NCBI GenBank assembly: GCA_910585605.1
Contig: CAJUFL010000100.1
Coordinates: 1 to 7,028 of the forward strand
DNA length: 7,028 nt
Source: an uncultured Lachnospiraceae bacterium
GTDB lineage: Bacteria; Bacillota; Clostridia; Lachnospirales; Lachnospiraceae
Direction: 5' to 3'
Shown: positions 1-4,958 of the stretch, one piece after another
Layout: every line of letters starts with the position of its first letter
Numbering within the stretch: position 1 is the stretch's first letter
The notes under the pieces: model-generated
Database searches by the model: none
What the model saw: the letters and a program-made list of their open reading frames with translations, nothing else
What the model was told of the DNA's origin: nothing
Translations under genes and position numbers: made by a program

Positions 1-275
1 TTATCCTCCCCCTCTGCCGCATCATACATTTTTTTGAGTTTCTCCTGTTCGTAGGGAGTGAGCGTATTGTTGTACGGCCTGTAACCCTCCATGATGAAAA
101 TCCCCCCGCCTGCCCCCGGCTTTGTGTATATGGGATAGCCATATGTGAGAGCCGCAACGTCATTCAATATTGTGCGCCTTGCAACGCCAAATTCCTGTGC
201 CAGCTCCCTTGACGTAACATGACCGTTGACCACAAGGACGCTGACAATCTCCAGTCTGCGGTCTGCGGTGGTCAT
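1..275 (-). CDS. HTH (DeoR/HTH_11-like) transcriptional regulator, partial, C-terminus off the left edge
   Basis: The frame gives 91 codons from ATG at 275 and is still open at base 1 (last complete codon GAT, D91). It starts MTTADRRLEIVSVL, and residues about 5-45 fit a winged helix-turn-helix of the HTH_11/DeoR kind: the segment TSRELAQEFGVARRTILNDV has the turn and recognition-helix pattern. A glycine-rich wing-like stretch (KPGAGGGIFI, about 52-61) follows, then a charged helix TPYEQEKLKK. The start is supported by AAGGAGGG at about 281-288, 5 to 7 bases upstream. A TTGACC at 326-331 could be a -35 element, but no good -10 goes with it. Small HTH proteins like this are, from my knowledge, common in integrative elements and plasmids of gut Clostridia, which fits the RepA debris at the other end. 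The ligand and target genes are unknown. DNA binding is well supported; the exact family less so. Confidence 0.75.
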   Translation of the reverse strand, partial: MTTADRRLEIVSVLVVNGHVTSRELAQEFGVARRTILNDVAALTYGYPIYTKPGAGGGIFIMEGYRPYNNTLTPYEQEKLKKMYDAAEGED

Positions 276-378
276 GTGGTTCCCTCCTTCCACTCAGCCC
301 CAGCTATTATTGTAAATTCTAAACAGGTCAAAAACCTTCCTATTTACCAAAACTTTTTCAAAGAATTTTTGCCAGATT

Positions 379-450
379 GGGCGGCAACGCCCGTATGGGT
401 TTTGGGCAGCCTGCCTGTGCAGGCTAAAACCCGCTTGCTGCCCATACTGG
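379..450. repeat. Nested stem-loops, possible structured RNA or DNA processing site
   Basis: Four pairings are visible. GGGCG (379-383) pairs with CGCCC (388-392) around a GCAA loop of GNRA type. CCGTATGGG (391-399) pairs with CCCATACTGG (441-450) with one bulged T. GGGTTTT (397-403) can pair with AAAACCC (426-432). AGCCTGC (408-414) pairs with GCAGGCT (419-425) around CTGT. GGGCAGC (404-410) can instead pair with GCTGCCC (437-443), so at least two folds compete. It is GC-rich inside AT-rich surroundings. Neither orientation is decided, since no clear T-run follows on the minus side, while a T-rich stretch (464-471) follows on the plus side. Confidence 0.55.
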
Positions 451-455
451 TACAG

Positions 456-854
456 TTATCATGACTTTTTTATTATCACGACCTTTGATGACAAAGCTGA
501 TAAACTCAAAGGATTTCTTTAAAAAAGTCGGGATAATATTTTTCAATAGCCACCAACTTTGATTTTTTGAAAGCGACAATATTTCTTCAAAAGTCGGGAT
601 AACTTTTTTCAGTGATTATATAAAAAACGCAATTTTACTTGAAAATGGGTTCTTCTCTTTTACATTCCTAAATAAATCAAGCATTTTGAGTGATTTATAA
701 AAAAGATTATCCCGACTTTTTGCCACTATTGTACCGTTTGAAAAAAACAGAATTTAGCAAAAAGTATTCCATATTATCACGACCTTTTTTCAAAGAAACA
801 GCGTAAATACAACATTCTTGATAAGAAGTCATAATACCAAAAAAGTCGGGATAA
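456..854. repeat. Family of seven dispersed 14-bp repeats, consensus AAAAGTCGGGATAA
   Basis: Perfect forward copies AAAAGTCGGGATAA lie at 523-536, 590-603 and 841-854, and a perfect reverse copy TTATCCCGACTTTT at 707-720. Two identical variant reverse copies TTATCACGACCTTT lie at 473-486 and 775-788, and a weaker one TTATCATGACTTTT at 456-469. Neighbouring centres are 50, 67, 117, 68 and 66 bp apart from 473 on, so 66-68 recurs. Orientation order is R R F F R R F. Each variant copy is followed by a forward copy (473/523 and 775/841), giving two long inverted pairs. They look like binding sites of one protein, for example integrase arm sites, iterons or a partition site. No binder is identified. 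Confidence 0.7.
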
Positions 855-870
855 CTATTCTTATCAAGAA
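815..870. repeat. Pair of 13-bp dyads TTCTTNNNAAGAA
   Basis: TTCTTGATAAGAA (815-827) and TTCTTATCAAGAA (858-870) are exact reverse complements of each other, and each is itself a TTCTT/AAGAA dyad with a 3-bp centre. Their centres are 43 bp apart, and they bracket the 14-bp repeat copy at 841-854. They can act as two operators for a dimeric regulator, or as the arms of one 13-bp stem with a 30-base loop. No partner gene is evident, though the HTH gene at the left edge is a candidate regulator. Confidence 0.5.
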
Positions 871-884
871 TTATTGACAATAAC

Positions 885-960
885 AGCAAGCACTGCCCGT
901 GTCCTGACACAGGGCGAAATAGCAAGCACTGCCTGTGGACGTCCACAGGCACTTTTTTTA
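885..960 (+). terminator. Twin stem-loops with shared leader, the second a strong rho-independent terminator
   Basis: AGCAAGCACTGCC occurs at 885-897 and again at 921-933, a 36-bp period, and each copy runs straight into a hairpin. Hairpin 1 (895-915) pairs GCCC-GTG with CAC-GGGC, with one bulged A. Hairpin 2 (930-951) is a perfect 22-base dyad centred at 940/941. Seven Ts (953-959) follow, which makes hairpin 2 a textbook terminator for plus-strand transcription. There is no such T-run in the minus direction. No plus-strand gene lies upstream in the window, so it would end a non-coding transcript or insulate incoming transcription. Confidence 0.7.
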
Positions 961-991
961 CAGATTTTCCATAATTGAAAATCTGTAAAAA
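955..991. repeat. 15-bp AT-rich stem-loop overlapping the terminator T-run
   Basis: TTTTT+ACAGATTTTC (955-969) pairs with GAAAATCTGT+AAAAA (977-991) around the 7-base loop CATAATT, 15 bp without mismatch. Its 5' arm uses five of the seven Ts that serve as the tail of the preceding terminator, so the tail and this stem compete. It is a simple inverted repeat in DNA; a function in RNA is inferred only. Confidence 0.55.
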
Positions 992-1080
992 TTGCTCATA
1001 AGGGGCACATCCCCCTAACCCCCTTTACATTCTTAATTCAATATGATTTTGGAATAAAAAAGTATACTGCATGGAAGTTT

Positions 1081-1473
1081 TTACTTCATTACAGTACACC
1101 TATTCTCTTTGATTTTTTTTAAAACTTTGACAAACGAAACATGGTCTTTTAATTCCGTGAATCCATTTTTCTGATAAAAACGATATGCTTGCGTTTGCAG
1201 AAAAATATGTGTTATCTGCTTGCTTTTTATGTAATCTTCCACTAGCCTTAAAAAATCTGTTCCTATGTCCATTCCCTGTTTTTCTGTCTTAATGCAAAAC
1301 TCAGAAATGTAATATTCCGTGCCACTATACCAATGCACTATACTCCCCAATGAAAAGCCGACCAGTGTATCTTTTTCAAATGCTCCCATTATTAGGGAAT
1401 TTCTGCTTCCAATCGAATCCATGATATATTCATAGAGCTGCTTTTCACCTCCCCAATGTAAAAATTTTCGCAT
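1081..1473 (-). CDS. GNAT-family N-acetyltransferase, probably 5'-frameshifted and decaying
   Basis: The 130-residue frame carries a GNAT core: beta strands VGFSLGSIVHWYSGTEYYIS (about 38-57), the acetyl-CoA loop region KQGMDIGTDFL (65-75) followed by a helix, and the late motif AYRFYQKNGF (96-105). Such enzymes move an acetyl group from acetyl-CoA to an amine; the substrate cannot be told. Signs of decay are clear. The ATG at 1473 has no ribosome binding site. A sequence that looks like a GNAT N-terminus lies just upstream in another frame (1445-1534). The acetyl-CoA loop has Asp69 where the Q/R-x-x-G-x-G/A motif has its first Gly. The stretch FLQTQAYRFY appears to lack about five residues that relatives, as I remember them, have between LQT and AY. 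Total length with the upstream piece would be near the family's usual 150. GNAT fold: high confidence; active enzyme: doubtful. Confidence 0.7.
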   Translation of the reverse strand: MRKFLHWGGEKQLYEYIMDSIGSRNSLIMGAFEKDTLVGFSLGSIVHWYSGTEYYISEFCIKTEKQGMDIGTDFLRLVEDYIKSKQITHIFLQTQAYRFYQKNGFTELKDHVSFVKVLKKIKENRCTVMK

Positions 1474-1534
1474 ACAATGATTTAATTTCTTCTATATGCG
1501 TAACATTAAGTTCCTTTAACAAAATCACAACCAT
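1445..1534 (-). pseudogene. Displaced N-terminal fragment of the GNAT acetyltransferase
   Basis: From ATG at 1534 (AGAGGG two bases upstream) a 29-codon frame reads MVVILLKELNVTHIEEIKSL followed by YAKIFTLGR, then TGA at 1445-1447. The pattern of a strand, then an acidic helix ending in LY..IF, is what GNAT proteins have ahead of the region found in the 1081-1473 frame. The two frames overlap by 29 bases and differ by one extra or two missing nucleotides. In relatives I recall about ten residues, often with a PW pair, between this helix and the EKQLYEYI helix; here only a few remain, so a short deletion that is not a multiple of three is more likely than a simple single-base slip. Confidence 0.55.
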
Positions 1535-1581
1535 ATCCCTCTCTGATTTTTTTATTTTTCCACCAAGCAGTCAGTAAATTT

Positions 1582-1704
1582 CTAATATCTTTGAATACAA
1601 AAATCCACCCATTTCTTTACCTTTTTCCCAACTTCATCAGGTTTTAAATTGCCAACATTCAATATCCTCTTGGGAGTTTGAAAGTGCCTATTGGTATCTT
1701 CCAA
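1582..1704 (-). other. Short open frame, possible gene remnant (40 codons, TTG start)
   Basis: Between the exporter and the acetyltransferase, a minus-strand frame from TTG at 1704 to TAG at 1582 reads LEDTNRHFQTPKRILNVGNL, then KPDEVGKKVKKWVDFCIQRY. AAGGGG lies 6 bases before the TTG. The amphipathic, lysine-rich C-terminal helix looks like the tail of a real protein rather than random translation, but I do not recognise the family. No ATG is in frame and the frame is closed upstream by TAA, so this is either a remnant of a truncated gene or chance. Confidence 0.25.
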
Positions 1705-1707
1705 TAG
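1688..1707 (+). terminator. Weak stem-loop between convergent gene remnants
   Basis: CTATTGG (1688-1694) pairs with CCAATAG (1701-1707) around TATCTT. On the plus strand it is followed after CCCC by TTTTT (1715-1719); on the minus strand no T-run follows closely. It sits 43 bases after the exporter's stop, where a minus-strand terminator would be expected, but the tail is on the wrong side. Terminator function is weakly supported. Confidence 0.3.
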
Positions 1708-1749
1708 ATGCCCCTTTTTAACTGATAAACCATGTTTTCTTTAGTTATT

Positions 1750-3093
1750 TCACACTTTCTCCCTTAATACCTCTTCCTGTTTTCTTGCAATATGTCTAAA
1801 ATACAGAAATCGAATTAGCAACCCGCCTAACCAACCCACAGGAGCAGCAATCCAAATGCCACGATAAGCTAATTCCGTACCAGACAATATGATAGCTGTA
1901 GGAACCTGCAAAAGACACAGGGAACCGACTGAAGCAATCATTGGAACGAATGATTTTCCATATCCCAACAACAAACCATTCAATATCTGCATAGCTGCAA
2001 AAATCAAGTAAAACACAGATACCGTCCGTAAGTAACCATTCCCAATCTGTACAACATTCGGATCACGATTAAACAGGGATATAAAGACAGAAGGAAACAG
2101 ACATATTACAACAGAAATAAGAATGGAAATACCCACTCCCATAACCAAAGCTGATTTTCCACCTTTGATTACCCTGTCAAATTTCTTTGCTCCATAATTT
2201 TGAGCGGTAAAGTTTGTCATAGCGTGTCCCAAATTCAAGGCTGGCATTTCTGCAAAAGAATCTACCTTAGAAGCCGCAGTATACGCCGCCATACAATCAG
2301 TTCCAAAACCGTTAATTAAAAACTGTATGGACATAAACCCAACGCTCACAAATACTTGTTGTAACATTGCAGGCGTACCAATTACTAAACTTTTTTTCAA
2401 TTCATGGCGATCAAGCTGCAAATTCCAGAAGCGAATGAATAATTCCGGGTAACGCCATTGCATATAAAACATACAAGTTAAAAATGAAAAAGTCTGTGCT
2501 ATTACTGTTGCAATTGCCGCTCCGGCAACTCCCCATTTTAATGTAGTGATAAAGAAAATATCCAATACGATATTGATCAGTGTTGCTGCAATCAAAATGT
2601 AAGTCGGTGTCTTAGAATCTCCCACGCCTCTTAAAATATTCGTCAAAGAATTATATGCAAATGTAGGAATCACACCAATGAATACGATTTTCAAGTAACT
2701 ATTGGCGATTGTCAGCAGATTCTCAGGAAGCCGAAACAATACCAATATCTGATAAGATGAACATACTCCGGCAACCGCTATCAAAATAGAAAGTACTATT
2801 GAAAACAGGAAACCCGTATCAATTACTTTCTTTATCTGCTGCATATTTTTGGCTCCAAAATAACGGGAAATCAAAACACTTGCCCCCAAAGATATGCCAC
2901 TTGAGAGTGAAATCAGCAAAAAATTAATCTGATAGCTGAATCCTACTGCTGCAAGGCTCTCTTTTCCTAAAAAATTTCCGACAATTACGCTGTCGGCTAC
3001 GTTATAAAGCTGCTGAAATAAGTTCCCTACTAATATAGGCAGAGAAAAATATAAAATAGTTTTCAGCTCGCTGCCTTGTGTTAAATCTTTCAT
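1750..3093 (-). CDS. MATE-family efflux transporter
   Basis: A 447-residue protein of the multidrug and toxic compound extrusion family (DinF/MepA-like), at the usual size of about 450. It is an inner-membrane antiporter that uses a Na+ or H+ gradient to export cationic drugs or metabolites. It has about 12 hydrophobic segments in two homologous halves. The first begins ILYFSLPILVGNLFQQLYNV and holds DSVIVGNFLG; the loop motif RGVGDSKTP lies at about residues 155-163. The second half repeats the plan, with IGTPAMLQQVF at about 238-248. The C-terminus is a short basic cytosolic tail (RHIARKQEEVLREKV). An ATG at 3099 abuts GGAGG (3100-3104) with no spacer, whereas the ATG at 3093 has a 6-base spacer, so I start there. 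It follows the aminotransferase by about 90 bases on the same strand and may be co-transcribed. A TATAAT at 3116-3121 could also give it its own promoter. Confidence 0.93.
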   Translation of the reverse strand: MKDLTQGSELKTILYFSLPILVGNLFQQLYNVADSVIVGNFLGKESLAAVGFSYQINFLLISLSSGISLGASVLISRYFGAKNMQQIKKVIDTGFLFSIVLSILIAVAGVCSSYQILVLFRLPENLLTIANSYLKIVFIGVIPTFAYNSLTNILRGVGDSKTPTYILIAATLINIVLDIFFITTLKWGVAGAAIATVIAQTFSFLTCMFYMQWRYPELFIRFWNLQLDRHELKKSLVIGTPAMLQQVFVSVGFMSIQFLINGFGTDCMAAYTAASKVDSFAEMPALNLGHAMTNFTAQNYGAKKFDRVIKGGKSALVMGVGISILISVVICLFPSVFISLFNRDPNVVQIGNGYLRTVSVFYLIFAAMQILNGLLLGYGKSFVPMIASVGSLCLLQVPTAIILSGTELAYRGIWIAAPVGWLGGLLIRFLYFRHIARKQEEVLREKV

Positions 3094-3099
3094 TAGCAT

Positions 3100-3121
3100 C
3101 CTCCATTATTGTTTCATTATA
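3100..3121 (-). promoter_or_regulatory. Ribosome binding site and possible -10 element for the MATE gene
   Basis: GGAGG (3100-3104) lies 6 bases before ATG 3093 and decides the start. A perfect TATAAT (3116-3121, minus strand) would place transcription start only a few bases before the ribosome binding site, and no clear TTGACA lies 16-18 bases upstream. The ribosome site is solid; the promoter is tentative and read-through from the upstream genes is equally possible. Confidence 0.4.
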
Positions 3122-3184
3122 AATTGTCATATTTTTGTAATATTCGCTTTCGTTGTATAAGCAGGCAATCCATTTCCTCTGGTA

Positions 3185-4357
3185 TCATTTCCCCTCCTCA
3201 CGTTTTTTCTGGAGATAACGTTCTATCCTCATAAGTGCCTCCTTTAATTCATCAATGGAATACGCATAGGAAATGCGGATAAACCCTTCACCCGATTCAC
3301 CAAAAGCACTTCCCGGAACAACAGCTACCTTTTCCTGCTCCAATAAATCCATAGCAAATTCTTCGCTGGACATTCCAAACTCACGAATATCAGGGAACAT
3401 ATAGAAAGCGCCTTCCGGTTCAAAACATGGAAGCCCTAAACGGTTCAACTCGTGATACAAATACCGTCGGCGCTGATTATAAGATTCTCTCATATGCGCC
3501 GCATCCTGTTCGCCATTTTTCATTGCTTCGATTGCTGCATATTGACTTACTGTCGGCGCACACATGATTGCATATTGGTGTACCTTTGTCATCTGCTCCA
3601 TAATTTCTTTATGCGCAAACACGTATCCCAAACGCCATCCTGTCATTGCAAAACTTTTTGAAAAACCATTTATCAGAATTGTCCTGTCTTTCATTCCCGG
3701 AAGGCTGGCAATGCTTATGTGTTCTTTCCCATAAGTAAGCTCGCTGTATATTTCATCAGAAATTACCAGCAAATTATGCTTTTTAATTACTTCTGCCAAT
3801 TCCAACAGATTACTCTTTTCCATGATCGCCCCAGTCGGATTGTTGGGATACGACAGAATAAGAACTTTACTGCGCTGAGTAATAACATCTTCAAGCTGTT
3901 TCCCGGTTAAACGAAACTGATTCTCTGCCTTTAATTCAATCGGTACTGGAATTCCGTCTGCCATCACAATGCATGGCAAATATGAAACAAAGCTGGGTTC
4001 AATATACAGTATCTCATCACCCGGATTGATAATCGTCCGCAGGGCTATGTCAATCGCCTCGCTGCCGCCGACTGTAACCAGAATTTCATTATTTGGATTG
4101 TATGCCAGTCCAATCCGCCCTTCTGTATAATTGCATATTTCCTCTCGAAGATTGTATAAACCACTGTTTGCAGTATAAAAAGTTTTGCCTGACTGCATGG
4201 CTCGGACTCCTGCCTCACGGATATGATATGGTGTCGCAAAATCCGGTTCCCCTACTCCAAGAGATATAACACCGGGAATTTCATTAGCAACATCAAAGAA
4301 TTTTCGGATTCCCGATGGTTTCAGTTGTAATACTTTTTGGGATAACAATTCCTTCAT
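3185..4357 (-). CDS. Class I/II PLP-dependent aminotransferase (AspB/PatA-like)
   Basis: A 390-residue fold-type I aminotransferase of the AspC/AspB/PatA group, normal length, cytosolic. Diagnostic residues are all present: GVGEPDF (34-40), the PLP-phosphate region GGSEAID (97-103), SYPNNPTG (169-176) with Asn173, DEIYSEL (201-207) with Asp201 for the pyridine nitrogen, the Schiff-base Lys234 in GFSKSFAMTGWRLGY (231-245), and Arg361 in FIRISYA for the substrate carboxylate. It should transfer an amino group between an amino acid and a 2-oxo acid; the sequence does not fix the substrate (aspartate, alanine, aromatic or N-acetyl-diaminopimelate are all possible in this group). Its ATG overlaps the stop of the Lrp gene as ATGA (4354-4357), so translation is probably coupled, with only a weak GGTGGTGA as ribosome site. 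The Lrp-aminotransferase pairing suggests that Lrp responds to the amino acid handled here. Confidence 0.95.
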   Translation of the reverse strand: MKELLSQKVLQLKPSGIRKFFDVANEIPGVISLGVGEPDFATPYHIREAGVRAMQSGKTFYTANSGLYNLREEICNYTEGRIGLAYNPNNEILVTVGGSEAIDIALRTIINPGDEILYIEPSFVSYLPCIVMADGIPVPIELKAENQFRLTGKQLEDVITQRSKVLILSYPNNPTGAIMEKSNLLELAEVIKKHNLLVISDEIYSELTYGKEHISIASLPGMKDRTILINGFSKSFAMTGWRLGYVFAHKEIMEQMTKVHQYAIMCAPTVSQYAAIEAMKNGEQDAAHMRESYNQRRRYLYHELNRLGLPCFEPEGAFYMFPDIREFGMSSEEFAMDLLEQEKVAVVPGSAFGESGEGFIRISYAYSIDELKEALMRIERYLQKKREEGK

Positions 4358-4848
4358 GGTGTCACCACCATTCTTTCATCCGGTCTACCCATGTCAAAAT
4401 CTACACCCAGCTCTTTATATTTTGTTAAAGTAAAGTGAGTTGTTGTGCTTTGTACTTCCTCAATGGACGCCAATTTGCCAGACACAAAAAGAGAAATCTC
4501 TTTTAAGTTCTTTCCCCTTACCATTACAAGGAAATCATAAGCTCCTGACATCAGGTAAAGCGTAACTACCTGTGGAAACTCTTTAATCTTCTCTGCCAGC
4601 TTTTGATAACCATCTCCACCCTGTGGAGTTACTCGCAGTTCCACAAATGCCGTGACATCTTCATAACCGACTTTATCCCATTCAATTAGGGTATGATAGC
4701 CACAAATGATATGTGTACTTTCCAAGTCCGCAATTTTCATATGTACTTTTTCTTCTGATACACCCAGCATGATTGCAATCTCCTGATTGGTAAGCCTGCT
4801 GTTATTTTCTAGCACTTTTAAAATCTGTTCTGATAAACTATTTTCCAT
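4354..4848 (-). CDS. Lrp/AsnC-family transcriptional regulator
   Basis: A 164-residue protein of the feast/famine family. An N-terminal HTH occupies about residues 3-50 (SEQILKVLENNSRLTNQEIA, then LGVSEEKVHMKIADLES). A RAM ligand-binding domain follows (about 60-145: VTAFVELRV, the GAYDFLVMV strand, VQSTTTHFTLTKYKE). The family forms dimers and octamers and senses amino acids. An earlier in-frame ATG at 4869 is rejected because GGAGGAG (4855-4861) lies inside that extension and sits exactly 6 bases before the ATG at 4848. The stop overlaps the aminotransferase start by 4 bases, so the two form an operon, probably reaching into the MATE gene. It diverges from the MocR gene across about 110 bp. 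It probably regulates itself and the aminotransferase. Confidence 0.92.
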   Translation of the reverse strand: MENSLSEQILKVLENNSRLTNQEIAIMLGVSEEKVHMKIADLESTHIICGYHTLIEWDKVGYEDVTAFVELRVTPQGGDGYQKLAEKIKEFPQVVTLYLMSGAYDFLVMVRGKNLKEISLFVSGKLASIEEVQSTTTHFTLTKYKELGVDFDMGRPDERMVVTP

Positions 4849-4958
4849 ACATTTCTCCTCCAAAAACATACAATATAATCAATTTAAACATTACTATTGA
4901 CTTTGTGTGTTTTCAACCATAAAATTGTATGCAAGACAATATTGTGAGGTGAACCTAT
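4849..4958. promoter_or_regulatory. Divergent control region with ATTGT/ACAAT half-sites
   Basis: This spacer separates the Lrp operon from the MocR gene. ACAAT occurs at 4870-4874 and 4936-4940, and ATTGT at 4924-4928 and 4941-4945. The last two abut as the 10-bp palindrome ACAATATTGT (4936-4945), lying between the MocR -10 and its ribosome site. CATACAAT (4867-4874) and ATTGTATG (4924-4931) are an 8-bp inverted pair 49 bases apart. The arrangement suits an operator shared by both directions. For the Lrp side the best minus-strand -10 candidates are TATATT (plus 4872-4877) and TTGAAA with a 17-base spacer to TAATGT; both are weak. Confidence 0.45.
4897..4925 (+). promoter_or_regulatory. Sigma-A promoter of the MocR gene
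   Basis: TTGACT (4897-4902) and TAAAAT (4920-4925) are separated by exactly 17 bases and each has five of six consensus bases. Predicted transcription start is near 4932, leaving about 27 bases of leader that contain the ACAATATTGT palindrome and the GAGGTG ribosome site (4946-4951, 7 bases before ATG 4959). A regulator bound at the palindrome would block or modulate this promoter. Confidence 0.65.

Larger units (their letters stand above)
276..1080. other. 805-bp structured non-coding region, no convincing gene
   Basis: Open frames here are short, lack ribosome binding sites and read as low-complexity peptides, so I call no protein. The region instead holds, in order: nested hairpins at 379-450, seven related 14-bp sites between 456 and 854, two TTCTTNNNAAGAA dyads (815-827, 858-870), twin stem-loops with a shared leader (885-950), a T7 run, an AT-rich 15-bp stem (955-991) and a GGGG/CCCC stem (1001-1016). 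This density of repeats next to an HTH gene is typical of control or processing regions of mobile elements (arm-type integrase sites, oriT, iterons or antisense RNA). Which of these it is cannot be decided from the sequence. Confidence 0.6.

Noticed and set aside
219..464. Plus-strand 81-codon open frame
   Set aside because: It overlaps the well-supported minus-strand HTH gene, has no ribosome binding site, and its second half is the nested hairpin region.
456..854. CRISPR array
   Set aside because: Repeats are 14 bp, in both orientations and with unequal spacing; there are no cas genes.
707..952. Minus-strand 81-codon open frame
   Set aside because: Its residues come from the hairpins and 14-bp repeats, it lacks a ribosome site, and the peptide has no domain character.
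4874..4879. Plus-strand TATAAT as a second MocR promoter
   Set aside because: No -35 element at 16-18 bases upstream; the TTGACT-17-TAAAAT promoter is much better placed.
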